Shown in pieces: positions 51,735-60,297 of a DNA stretch of 64,000 nt. The DNA comes from Calothrix sp. NIES-2098. GTDB taxonomy: Bacteria; Cyanobacteriota; Cyanobacteriia; Cyanobacteriales; Nostocaceae. Every line of letters begins with the position of its first letter. Position 1 is the stretch's first letter. The position numbers and the translations under genes were made by a program. The DNA is taken from contig AP018172.1 of the NCBI GenBank assembly GCA_002368175.1, positions 6,451,001-6,515,000 of the forward strand, written 5' to 3'. Under the pieces are notes generated by a model. The model was not told the DNA's origin, searched no databases, and was given only the letters and a program-made list of their open reading frames with translations.

Positions 51735-52775
51735 CTAAATCCCAGCATGACCCAGCGCTAAACCAGTCACAAGCATTCCTAAAACTAGAAATGGTTGGGC
51801 GCTGGCTTGATACTTCACATCGTTCTTTAAAGGGTCGCGCAGGAAATACATATCTTGAAAAGTAATTTGCGGCAGGATTAATAATACGAGAATTGCTGCG
51901 TACAAATTCTCATGGATACTAACTAGATAGGCAGCAATTAATCCTTGAAATAAATCGATCGTTACTACACATATCCAGGCCGCAGTGGTGACACCAAACA
52001 TGACAGGTAGCGATTGTAATCCGAGTTGGCGATCGCCTTCTACACTCTTAAAGTCATTGACAATGGCAATACCTAATCCCGCCAAGCTGTAAATTAGGGT
52101 GAGAACAATAATTTTCCAATTCAGGTCGCCAAATAAAGCATGACCTGCCCACCAAGGTAAAGCAATATAGCTTGCTCCTAAGGCATAATTTCCTAACCAA
52201 CCGTTTTGCTTCAGTTTCAGCGGTGGTGCGGAATATATGTAGGCAATAAAAGTCCCAAAAATAGCCAGTACTGTGACATTGGGGAAGTCATGTCCAGCCC
52301 ATAAATCTAGCACAAAAGCTAAACCAATACCTGACAACAGCAATACAACTATTTGCGTCACTACTTGAGGTATTGAAATGGCTCCTGAAGGAATAGGACG
52401 GTAAGGTTCATTGATCGCATCAATTTCGCGATCGTAGAAGTCATTGATCGTTTGAGTGTAACCCGTCAGCAGCGGCCCCGAAAGCAACATACAAGCTGCT
52501 GCCTTCAGCACATTTTCTAATGTCCAAGTATAGTTTCCAGAAGAAGCCGCACCGCAAACTACGCCCCAAATCAGGGGAATCCAAGTGATCGGCTTCATCA
52601 GTTGCAACCGGATTTTCCAAATGGAGCTTTCTCCTGGTGCTGCACCTTTCATCCCCAGCAACTGCCTAGTTTTCGCACTGCGATCGGCAACTGCTGTGAT
52701 TTCTTCGCTGGTATTAACCGCGTTTAGTGCTTCCTCTGGGTTGGAATTGGGGGTAATGGGAGTTGAATCAGACAT
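51735..52775 (-). CDS. chlG: Chlorophyll synthase
   Basis: 346 residues, polytopic UbiA-type prenyltransferase that esterifies chlorophyllide with geranylgeranyl or phytyl diphosphate in thylakoid membranes. Signatures: LMKPITWIPLIWGVVCGAAS, TQTINDFYDREIDAINEPYR (NDxxDxxxD), RPIPSGAIS, YIYSAPPLKLKQNGWLGNYA, GIAIVNDFKSVEGDRQLGLQ (second Asp-rich motif). The N-terminal 55 residues are polar. Upstream on the same strand are get3d and petP; downstream is the Cys-rich membrane protein. ATG at 52775 clear. Confidence 0.97.
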   Translation of the reverse strand: MSDSTPITPNSNPEEALNAVNTSEEITAVADRSAKTRQLLGMKGAAPGESSIWKIRLQLMKPITWIPLIWGVVCGAASSGNYTWTLENVLKAAACMLLSGPLLTGYTQTINDFYDREIDAINEPYRPIPSGAISIPQVVTQIVVLLLSGIGLAFVLDLWAGHDFPNVTVLAIFGTFIAYIYSAPPLKLKQNGWLGNYALGASYIALPWWAGHALFGDLNWKIIVLTLIYSLAGLGIAIVNDFKSVEGDRQLGLQSLPVMFGVTTAAWICVVTIDLFQGLIAAYLVSIHENLYAAILVLLILPQITFQDMYFLRDPLKNDVKYQASAQPFLVLGMLVTGLALGHAGI

Positions 52776-52796
52776 AAGAAATACTTATGAATTGAG

Positions 52797-52895
52797 CATC
52801 GGGCATTGGGGATTGGGTGTGGGGCATTGGAAACAATTTTGGATTGGATGTCAATCTAAAATTCCTAATCCCTAGCCCCTATTCCCTAGTCTCCC
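52797..52895. repeat. GGGCATTGGGGATTGGG-type repeat between get3d and chlG
   Basis: CATCGGGCATTGGGGATTGG followed by CCTAGCCCCTATTCCCTAGT; the two halves are partly complementary and could form a hairpin in a get3d-chlG transcript. Confidence 0.65.
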
Positions 52896-52906
52896 TTACC
52901 TAGAAT

Positions 52907-54007
52907 TTAAAACGAAATTATCAAATAACTATTCTGAAACTTCGCTCCAGTAATGGGTTTGCCACTCAAAGACGGAGGTAGGGAAATATTACGCCGTTGA
53001 TCTCCAGCTTCGACTGTCACTTCTGGCCCGTACTGGGTGAGTTTGACTTGCTTTTTGTCAAATCCAGGCAGGAATAAGCGTACCTGACGGTTGTGGGTAT
53101 CTATTTCAATGGGTTTGGGAGCTTGTAATGCTTGCTGTGCAAAGTTGGGTAAAGCATCCATAAGCGATCGCCAATCACCACTTGGTGCATCCGGAACTAC
53201 ACTCACAGGTAAAGGAATAAATTCCTCTGCGAGACTGTGGTGAGACTGAGAAGAGACGAGGATAACGCCGCCTACTGTAATACCGACTTGCTGTGCGCTA
53301 CCCCACAAATAACGGGTACTTGCTACCTCAATTGGTTCTGGAGTAGTTACCAAAAAGGCAGCAACGCGCTGAGGATCGGCCAGGGCAGCTTTACCCTTTT
53401 CTAGAAAATTATTAACTTGATTAGTAGGTTGAGCGAAGTTATCTGCTGTCCAATTGAAGTTGAACAAAGTGCTAATCAGCGGTTGAATCAAGGGCGATTC
53501 TGCAATTGTTCTCCCCAAATCGGAGTTCACAAATAATTGCCGAAAGCGCCGCATATACCAACTTAGAGACTCTGGCAATCCCAGCATCCGCAAGGTAGAA
53601 GCTTCACCTGTGCCATCGTAGACGATCGCATCATATTTGCCGCTGGCATCATATTCACGGATTGCATTGAGAGCAAGGGCGTTGTCCATCCCTGGTAATA
53701 CCACCAATTCTTCACCATAAACGTCTTTCACGATTGGCGTGCGGAGGTATTGCGCTTCCAGTTTTTTGACTTCATCCCAGTTACGCTCTAGTAGTACAGA
53801 AGCTTGAAACTGTACTACTTGTAAATTAGGGGCGATTTCTTGCGGATCGGAAGTCAGAGTCGTTTCTAGCAGGAGAGGTAATGCTGGTTCAGCATGTCCT
53901 GCTAGAAGTACGCGCTTGCCTTGACTAGCTAATAGCTTGGCGGCGGCGATCGCAATTTTGGTACGAGCAATGCCGCCTTTGCCCAAAAATGTCAATATTA
54001 GGGTCAT
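52907..54007 (-). CDS. Get3d-like ArsA/GET3-family ATPase with C-terminal HSP20-like domain
   Basis: 366 residues from ATG at 54007. The P-loop region is TFLGKGGIARTKIAIAAAKL: the deviant-Walker Lys (GKGG) is present but the canonical Lys of GKT is Arg. ATPase domain to about 280 (AIVYDGTGEASTLRMLGLPE; VNSDLGRTIAESPLIQPLIS), then an alpha-crystallin-like beta domain (about 300-366: VRLFLPGFDKKQVKLTQYGP) as in the ArsA_HSP20/Get3d group. Get3d is found in cyanobacteria and plastids; a client-binding role is suggested, not established. Lies between petP and chlG. The frame to 54061 is not used because MTLILTFLGKGG is the natural start. Confidence 0.87.
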   Translation of the reverse strand: MTLILTFLGKGGIARTKIAIAAAKLLASQGKRVLLAGHAEPALPLLLETTLTSDPQEIAPNLQVVQFQASVLLERNWDEVKKLEAQYLRTPIVKDVYGEELVVLPGMDNALALNAIREYDASGKYDAIVYDGTGEASTLRMLGLPESLSWYMRRFRQLFVNSDLGRTIAESPLIQPLISTLFNFNWTADNFAQPTNQVNNFLEKGKAALADPQRVAAFLVTTPEPIEVASTRYLWGSAQQVGITVGGVILVSSQSHHSLAEEFIPLPVSVVPDAPSGDWRSLMDALPNFAQQALQAPKPIEIDTHNRQVRLFLPGFDKKQVKLTQYGPEVTVEAGDQRRNISLPPSLSGKPITGAKFQNSYLIISF

Positions 54008-54078
54008 TACTTGATTTCCAGTTACCGCCGATGTTGTCAATTCCAACTTAGCACTCGGCAAATCTTCTCAGCTTCCGC

Positions 54079-54273
54079 CTACTGTACGAGTTTAAGTTCA
54101 TCTTCAAAAAACCAAGTGGAGAATTTATCATCAAATTGCACCACTACACCAACACCGCTACCATCTGTCATTTTGTAGCCGAGAATGGTGCCAACTTGTC
54201 CTAATCTTTTGACAACAGGGGGAGATACGCGATCGCGCAAACGATAAACCTTAACCTTCTGTCCGATTTCCAT
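54079..54273 (-). CDS. petP: Cytochrome b6f-associated protein PetP
   Basis: 64 residues: MEIGQKVKVYRLRDRVSPPV, VKRLGQVGTILGYKMTDGSG, then VQFDDKFSTWFFEDEL. SH3-like peripheral subunit of cyanobacterial cytochrome b6f, acting on the cytosolic side and influencing electron flow. The WFFEDEL segment and VGTILGYK are characteristic. ATG at 54273; the frame before it begins with TTG and adds six residues. It is followed by get3d after 71 bp, then chlG, same strand. Confidence 0.92.
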   Translation of the reverse strand: MEIGQKVKVYRLRDRVSPPVVKRLGQVGTILGYKMTDGSGVGVVVQFDDKFSTWFFEDELKLVQ

Positions 54274-54774
54274 GCCTAGATACAATTGCAATAAACCAAG
54301 TCTAAGTTTAGCTGAATCCGTGACTTACCTGTAATAGATTTGCGCTCGGGGGAACAAACAATTCAAAATTCACAAGACAACAGGTTTATGATTGCTAGGT
54401 AGCAACCCAAGCAGAAGCGGCAGAGAGATGGGCAGACTTTGTGCGCTCGCTAGGAATTGATTCTGATATTTTGAAGTGAGACAAACTTAAGGCTTAGACT
54501 CTTAGATATTTAGACTTGATGAACTTAGCTAAAAGCCAAAAAATATTATTGACTTTTCATGGTAAATAGAGTAGATAACACAGATTACCTATTTGTAGCT
54601 ACAGAGCGTTAGGAACTAATTGATAACTCAACTAGTCTTGCATGAAGAGTAAAGTATGCTTATGAGTTTAAAATATTAAGATCAACCTTTAGCTTGACAT
54701 ATATGCGAAAATTGCGCTCCGATAAGATAGAATTCGCGGTTAACCTGCCTAGTAATATGTAGTGGTGTTCGGGG
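54274..54774. other. Divergent region between petP and the polysaccharide cluster
   Basis: Must contain the petP promoter (minus) and the wzm promoter (plus). It also holds a short coding-like remnant at 54399-54479. The ATG of wzm has GGGG directly adjacent, which is too close for a normal ribosome site. Confidence 0.5.
54399..54479 (+). pseudogene. Possible C-terminal gene remnant
   Basis: A 26-codon open stretch reads VATQAEAAERWADFVRSLGI then DSDILK and a TGA at 54477. It has protein-like composition but a TAG sits just upstream and no start is present. It may be the tail of a lost small gene. The family was not recognised and chance cannot be excluded. Confidence 0.25.
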
Positions 54775-55581
54775 ATGAACTTTTCGCTTAAAGGTAATAT
54801 AACTTGGTTCCAAGTACAGCGATACGGGGAATTGTTACAGGTTTTAGTAGCCAGAACCTTAAAGGTGCGCTATCGTGGTTCCTTTTTGGGAGTTTATTGG
54901 TCACTGTTAAACCCTTTAATTATGACAGGGTTGTATACTGCGATTTTTGGTGCGACGTTTGCGTCCTATTATGGTAATTCATTAATCAACTATGTATTAG
55001 CAGCATTCACAGGGCTGGTTGTAATCAATTTTTTCTCAGCATCGACTACCCAGGCCTTAACTAGTGTAGTTGGCAATGGCTCACTTTTGAATAAAATTCA
55101 TCTGCCAATCAGCATTTTTCCGGTATCGATGATTGCAGCCAATGTTTTTCAGTTCTCAGTGGGAACTTTTCCATTACTGGTAGTGATTACTTTAGTTAAG
55201 TCTCAAAGTGTAATAAATGTTTTAGCCCTGTGCTTTCCATTTTTAGCACTAGTTTTAGTTTGTTCAGGAGTGGGCTTCTTAGTAAGCGCTTTGTACGTAT
55301 TTTTTAGAGATTTACCCTATTTTTATGAGTTAGTTGTGTTTGTAACGTGGGTCAGTAGCCCTGTATTTTATCCAGCAGCTATTGTTCCACCGCAGGTAAA
55401 GCAATTTTTAGGATTAAATCCATTATCGCCAATTATCGAAAGTTTACGTCAGATTACTTTATCAGGAAGTTCACCAGACTTAAGTTTAATCTCTTATTCA
55501 TTATTGAGTGGCATAATTATTTTGTCACTAGGATGGACTTGTTTTCACTTGTGGCGACATCACTTTATGGATTTGCTGTAA
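54775..55581 (+). CDS. ABC-2 type polysaccharide export permease (Wzm-like)
   Basis: 268 residues with six membrane helices. LLQVLVARTLKVRYRGSFLG followed by YWSLLNPLIM is the typical cytosolic N-terminal helix and first TM of O-antigen/teichoic-acid exporters; STTQALTSVVGNGSLLNKIH and FYELVVFVTWVSSPVFYPAA follow. It moves lipid-linked glycan across the plasma membrane with the ATPase encoded next. The stop TAA and the ATG of the next gene abut (TAAATG), giving tight coupling. It is the first gene of a plus-strand cluster reaching 63976. Confidence 0.93.
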   Translation: MNFSLKGNITWFQVQRYGELLQVLVARTLKVRYRGSFLGVYWSLLNPLIMTGLYTAIFGATFASYYGNSLINYVLAAFTGLVVINFFSASTTQALTSVVGNGSLLNKIHLPISIFPVSMIAANVFQFSVGTFPLLVVITLVKSQSVINVLALCFPFLALVLVCSGVGFLVSALYVFFRDLPYFYELVVFVTWVSSPVFYPAAIVPPQVKQFLGLNPLSPIIESLRQITLSGSSPDLSLISYSLLSGIIILSLGWTCFHLWRHHFMDLL

Positions 55582-56319
55582 ATGGAAGTAATTCGTCTCG
55601 ATCGAGTCTCGCTTTGGCGACGAACACAAGAAGAGTTTTCTTACGATCTTAAGAAAACTTTGTTGTCTATTGTTGAAGGTAAATTTCGCAGGTCGGCAAA
55701 GAAATTAGTACTAGATGACCTGAATTTAGTAGTAAACTCGGGTGAAAAATTAGGTATTATTGGAGCTAATGGTTCAGGGAAGTCAACACTGCTTAAGGTA
55801 ATTTGTAGGATTTTACAACCGACACATGGCGTTGTAAGAGTGCGTGGAAAAATTGCGCCTCTGATAGAGCTGGGAGCAGGGTTTGATTCGGAGATTTCTG
55901 TGATAGATAATATTATCCTTTATGGTGTATTGCTGGGATATTCTCGAGCAGAAATGCGAGAAAGAACGCTTTCAATATTAGAGTTTGCAGAATTAGAAGA
56001 TTATGCATTAGTACCAGTGAAAGGATTATCTTCAGGTATGATAGCGCGATTAGGATTTGCGATCGCTACTGATGTACAACCGGATATCTTGATATTAGAC
56101 GAAGTACTATCGGTAGGGGATGAAAGTTTTAGAAATAAGTGTAAGCAAAGAATTGATAATTTTTGGAATGGAAATGCAACAGTGCTTGTAGTGTCACACG
56201 AGTTAGAATTTCTGAGAAAATATTGCAACCGTTTAGTTTGGTTGGATAAAGGAAGAGTCAAATTTATCGGTAATCCTGAAGAAGCAGTCCAACATTATTT
56301 AAATACAGTAAATAAATAA
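55582..56319 (+). CDS. Polysaccharide ABC transporter ATP-binding protein (Wzt-like, short form)
   Basis: 245 residues. Walker A LGIIGANGSGKSTLLK, signature KGLSSGMIARLGFAIA (LSSGM, usual in the Wzt group), Walker B ILILDEVLSVGDESF, switch His in VVSHELEF. It powers the preceding permease. The protein ends shortly after the nucleotide-binding domain and lacks the C-terminal carbohydrate-binding module of the O9a-type Wzt that reads the chain-end cap, so export should not depend on a Wzt-recognised cap. Start abuts the previous stop. Confidence 0.93.
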   Translation: MEVIRLDRVSLWRRTQEEFSYDLKKTLLSIVEGKFRRSAKKLVLDDLNLVVNSGEKLGIIGANGSGKSTLLKVICRILQPTHGVVRVRGKIAPLIELGAGFDSEISVIDNIILYGVLLGYSRAEMRERTLSILEFAELEDYALVPVKGLSSGMIARLGFAIATDVQPDILILDEVLSVGDESFRNKCKQRIDNFWNGNATVLVVSHELEFLRKYCNRLVWLDKGRVKFIGNPEEAVQHYLNTVNK

Positions 56320-56339
56320 GTATATAGGAACCAATCAAG

Positions 56340-59063
56340 ATGACCAAATTGAATTATCAAAATTTTTACGATCAAAATTATTATCTACATATGGTTCCTG
56401 GTATTCCTTATGATAGAACAGCCAAAGATGGACATTGGCTACGTTTTTTTAATGCAGTTGCCGATAAGTTAGTAAATTATGTGTCACCAATTTCTGTGTT
56501 AGATGTCGGTTGTGCCAAAGGTTTCTTGGTGGAAGCATTTTACAACCGGGGTGTTTTGGTACATGGTTTTGATTATTCTGAATACGCAATATCTTGTGTG
56601 AGAGAAGATTTAAAATCTTCTGTGTTTGTTGCTTCTGCTACTGATTCAAGTGCTTTCCATAAAAATCAAGATCTTTATGATTTAATAACATGTATTGAAG
56701 TAGTTGAACATATGCCACGAGATGAGGCATTATATGCAATTAAAAATATGTGTCAATATGGCAAAGTAATATTTTTTTCTTCTAGTGCTGATGATTTCGC
56801 GGAACCATCTCATTTAACAGTTTTACCTCGTATTAGTTGGCTTAAAATATTTTTAGAACATGGTTTTATTCCTGACTACAATTTTAACATGTTAGATTTA
56901 ATACCTCATGGTATTTTATTACGCAAAATAGAAAATAAAATTAACGAAATTAATAAGCTTATAGAACTAAACGAATTGCATTGTAATAGCTTAACAACTG
57001 AGATTAACAATAGAAAAATTCTCCAATCAAAAGTGAATTATTTGCAAGCAGAATTAGAAAGTGCTCAATCTCAACTACAAGCAACTCAAGCAAAATTAGA
57101 AAATACTCAATCTCAACTACAAGCAACTCAAGCAGATTTAGGAAAATTGCAAAATCTTGTATCTTGGATGAAGACTAGTAAATTTTGGAAGTTACGAACA
57201 ATATATCTGAATTTAAAAGAAAAAATCACGGATATTATAAATCTACCTTTATTTAAACTTGCAATTAAAAGTATTGCCCTAATCAAAAAAGAAGGTTATC
57301 GGGAATTTTCCAAACGTACATTAAATTTTTTTCAACCTCAACTTATGAGCTTCCAGACTAGGATTGTTTTCCTAGATACAGTTATAGCAAAAGTTTTACA
57401 GAATTTGTCTGATTATTCAGAATATACTCAATGGATTAAAAACTATGAATTTACAGATGAAGAACTAAAGCAACAAAAAATTAAAGTTTCAAATTTTGAT
57501 TGTCAACCTGTTTTAAGTGTAATACTTCCAGTTTATAAATTACCTTTAAGTATCTTAAAAGAAACAATTAATAGTGTATTTCAACAAACTTATAGCAATT
57601 GGGAGTTGTGTGTTACATATGCAGATAGTAACATACAAACAATTCAATATTTAAAAAAATTAAGTTTGCAAGATAAACGGTTCAAGCTAGATATCATCTC
57701 AGAAAATAAGGGAATTTCTGGCAACTCTAATGTTTCTCTAGCAATGGCTACTGGAGAATTTATAGTTTTACTTGACCATGACGATATATTATCACCTTGG
57801 GCATTCTATGAAGTAATAAATAAACTAAACAAGCAGCCTGATTTAGATTTTATTTATTCAGATAAAGACTGTATTAGTGCAAACAGTATGGTTAGGTCTC
57901 GACTCTTACTCAAGCCAGAGTGGAGTCCAGAAATTTTATATTCCGTTAACTATTTGACCCATTTGTGTGTCATTCGGCGAGATCTTGTGAATCGTATAGG
58001 CGGATTTCGTCCAGAAACTGATGGGGCACAAGATTGGGATTTATTTTTACGTGTTACAGAACAAACATCACGTATTGCGCGAATTAATTCTGTACTTTAC
58101 CATTGGCGCATTATACAAGGCTCAACTTCTTTGGGTATAGCTTCTAAACCCTATGCACTTGAAGCACAGATGAAGTCTCTTCAAGATCATCTGAGTCGAA
58201 TACAACTACCAGCAACAATTTCACCACATCCAGAATGTGGTTTTCGATTAGAATGGACAACCCCACCTGCAAAAGTATCAATTATTGTTGATGGTGAAAT
58301 CTCTTGGGACTGTTTATCAGCTTGCATAAGTGCTATTTCGCAATTTGCTGACCCCAATTTACATAAAGCCAAAATCGTTTTACCAGAATCTAATTATTAT
58401 TCACAAGCAAATGAACTAAGAATTCTTACAGAACAAATTAATTTACCTATTGATTGGCTACCAGTAAGTGAAGGTAATTCTAAATTAGCAACTTTAGCAG
58501 ATGCGGCGAGACAGGATACTGCTGATGTAGTTTTATTTGTATCAGGTCAAGTCGTTAGATTTCAAGAGGGATGGATACAAGAATTAAGTGGTTGGGTTTT
58601 TAATCATCCAGATATTGGATTTGCTTCAGCTCTTATTCTGACCAATCAAAATATAGTTGTTGAAGCTGGATTGGTTGTTGATAAACATGGCAATGGCTCT
58701 CCATTATTTTATGGTAATACGTTATATTCTTGGGAAATATTTGGTGGAGCATTATGGTATAGGAACTGTAGCGCTAGCTCTCCTTGGGCATTAGCTTTCA
58801 GTTACGAACATTACTTATCATTAGGAGGATTATCCACAGATTCTTATTCTGTTCAGGATGCAATGATCAAACTTTGTCAAGCTAGTCGGGCTACTAATAA
58901 ACGTGGTTTGGTAAATCCCCATGCGAGAGCATTCTTGGTAGATTTACCGGATAACATTACGCCAAAGTTTGATGACTCATTAACAGATGATCCTTATTTT
59001 CATCCTGCATTTGGCTCTGTAGTACCTTTGAAATTAAAAGTAAAATATGAAAGATTATCATGA
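56340..59063 (+). CDS. Methyltransferase - coiled coil - GT2 multidomain protein
   Basis: 907 residues. A SAM methyltransferase (about 1-190: ISVLDVGCAKGFLVEAFYNR, LITCIEVVEHMPRDEAL) is followed by a coiled coil (about 200-285, SQLQATQAKLENTQSQLQAT), a basic helical linker (285-370), a GT2 domain (about 385-640: VLSVILPVYKLPLSILKETI; FIVLLDHDDILSPW with the DxD-type site; GAQDWDLFLRV) and a second, poorer GT2-like domain (about 645-890). It probably adds sugar and methyl groups to the exported glycan. The coil has a 42-bp DNA repeat. AGGAA lies 9 nt before the ATG. It overlaps the next gene by 4 nt. Confidence 0.87.
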   Translation: MTKLNYQNFYDQNYYLHMVPGIPYDRTAKDGHWLRFFNAVADKLVNYVSPISVLDVGCAKGFLVEAFYNRGVLVHGFDYSEYAISCVREDLKSSVFVASATDSSAFHKNQDLYDLITCIEVVEHMPRDEALYAIKNMCQYGKVIFFSSSADDFAEPSHLTVLPRISWLKIFLEHGFIPDYNFNMLDLIPHGILLRKIENKINEINKLIELNELHCNSLTTEINNRKILQSKVNYLQAELESAQSQLQATQAKLENTQSQLQATQADLGKLQNLVSWMKTSKFWKLRTIYLNLKEKITDIINLPLFKLAIKSIALIKKEGYREFSKRTLNFFQPQLMSFQTRIVFLDTVIAKVLQNLSDYSEYTQWIKNYEFTDEELKQQKIKVSNFDCQPVLSVILPVYKLPLSILKETINSVFQQTYSNWELCVTYADSNIQTIQYLKKLSLQDKRFKLDIISENKGISGNSNVSLAMATGEFIVLLDHDDILSPWAFYEVINKLNKQPDLDFIYSDKDCISANSMVRSRLLLKPEWSPEILYSVNYLTHLCVIRRDLVNRIGGFRPETDGAQDWDLFLRVTEQTSRIARINSVLYHWRIIQGSTSLGIASKPYALEAQMKSLQDHLSRIQLPATISPHPECGFRLEWTTPPAKVSIIVDGEISWDCLSACISAISQFADPNLHKAKIVLPESNYYSQANELRILTEQINLPIDWLPVSEGNSKLATLADAARQDTADVVLFVSGQVVRFQEGWIQELSGWVFNHPDIGFASALILTNQNIVVEAGLVVDKHGNGSPLFYGNTLYSWEIFGGALWYRNCSASSPWALAFSYEHYLSLGGLSTDSYSVQDAMIKLCQASRATNKRGLVNPHARAFLVDLPDNITPKFDDSLTDDPYFHPAFGSVVPLKLKVKYERLS
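57064..57134 (+). repeat. 42-bp tandem repeat inside the coiled coil
   Basis: A 29-bp block starting CTCAATCTCAACTACAAGCA is identical at 57064-57092 and 57106-57134, period 42 bp (14 codons, two heptads). In-frame gain or loss would lengthen or shorten the coil by 14 residues. Confidence 0.85.
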
Positions 59064-60280
59064 AATTTCCAAGATTTACCAAGAACATAATTAAAAAAAA
59101 TTTAATTCCCTTAGATAAGTTTACTCAAGATTCGACTGCATTAGCCGCAGTCATGGACTTTTCATCCAGCGACATTTCTCAAGTTCAACAACATCCAGAA
59201 AGGGTTATTTCATCTGGAGCACATATTGTCAATTGGTATTTACCATCTTTTGAAAACGCTTTTTATGGCGGAGTGATGACAATACTACGTACAGCTGATT
59301 ATTTACTTCAAAAAGGAGGAATGCATCAAAGATTTTTAATTTGTGGGGATGCAAAAGCTGATGTTATTTTCGGAAATATTATTAAAGCATTTCCAGAGTT
59401 AAAAACTTGTGAAGTAATAATTCTTAACACCGCGGAAGCACTCAATAATATACAGCCTGCTGACTTTTCTATAGCTACACTTTGGACAACTGCTTATGTA
59501 TTGCTAAAAGTTCAAAATACGGGATTGAAATTTTATTTTATTCAAGATTTTGAACCTTTATTTTATCCAGCTGGTTCAACCTATGCTCAAGCTGAAGCAA
59601 CATATCGATTTGGATTTTATGGAATTGCCAATACTATCAGTTTACAAAATATATACGAAAGTGAATATGGAGGAAAATGTATTCATTTTACTCCTTGTGT
59701 AGATACTAAAGTTTTCTATGCAGATAAGAATTACAGAAAAGATCATCCTAAACGTATCTTTTTTTATGGTCGTCCCGGACATCCTCGGAACGCTTTTGAG
59801 CTAGCCATTACAGCTATGCGTCAACTCAAAAATCGTTACGGTTCTGGTATCGAAATATTATCTGCTGGTGCAAACTGGAACCCTAAAGACTACGGGTTAC
59901 AAGGAGTGATAGAAAATCTTGGCTTACTAAGTTATCAAGCGACAGGAGATCTATATCGTTCCTGTCATATTGGACTATCCATGATGATGACTAAGCATCC
60001 ATCTTACTTGCCTTTGGAGATGATGGCATGTGGTGTATTAGTTGTTTCAAATATTAATAATAGTACAAAATGGTTATTAAAAGATAGGCAAAATTGTCTT
60101 TTATCCTATCCAAGTGCTACATGCATAACTGAAACAATCTCAGAAGCAATTGAACGCTATAAAGATTTAGAACATATTAGAATTAGTGCTGTTCAAGAAA
60201 TCATTAATAATCATGAAGATTGGGATGTTGAAATCAAAAAAATTTATAATTTTATTCTCCATCCTGAAAAAAATTTATAA
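59060..60280 (+). CDS. WsaF-like rhamnosyltransferase (GT4-type), C-terminus altered by duplication
   Basis: 406 residues. N-domain: HIVNWYLPSFENAFYGGVMT, LKFYFIQDFEPLFYPAGSTY. C-domain: RIFFYGRPGHPRNAFELAIT, ILSAGANWNPKDYGLQGVIE, LSMMMTKHPSYLPLEMMACG, resembling WsaF-type rhamnosyltransferases. It probably transfers a deoxyhexose to the growing chain. ATG overlaps the previous stop (ATGA). The last residues, NFILHPEKNL, are encoded across a 31-bp duplication; removing one copy would continue the frame into the methyltransferase remnant downstream, so this is likely the N-terminal part of a former fusion. The catalytic domain looks intact. Confidence 0.85.
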   Translation: MKFPRFTKNIIKKNLIPLDKFTQDSTALAAVMDFSSSDISQVQQHPERVISSGAHIVNWYLPSFENAFYGGVMTILRTADYLLQKGGMHQRFLICGDAKADVIFGNIIKAFPELKTCEVIILNTAEALNNIQPADFSIATLWTTAYVLLKVQNTGLKFYFIQDFEPLFYPAGSTYAQAEATYRFGFYGIANTISLQNIYESEYGGKCIHFTPCVDTKVFYADKNYRKDHPKRIFFYGRPGHPRNAFELAITAMRQLKNRYGSGIEILSAGANWNPKDYGLQGVIENLGLLSYQATGDLYRSCHIGLSMMMTKHPSYLPLEMMACGVLVVSNINNSTKWLLKDRQNCLLSYPSATCITETISEAIERYKDLEHIRISAVQEIINNHEDWDVEIKKIYNFILHPEKNL

Positions 60281-60297
60281 TTTTATCCTCAATCGTG
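60236..60297 (+). repeat. 31-bp tandem duplication at the end of the WsaF-like gene
   Basis: Copies 60236-60266 and 60267-60297 match at 28 of 31 positions (starting AAAAAAATTTATAATTTTAT). Because 31 is not a multiple of three, the duplication shifts the frame; both copies encode the same KIYNFIL peptide, in successive frames. Confidence 0.85.
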
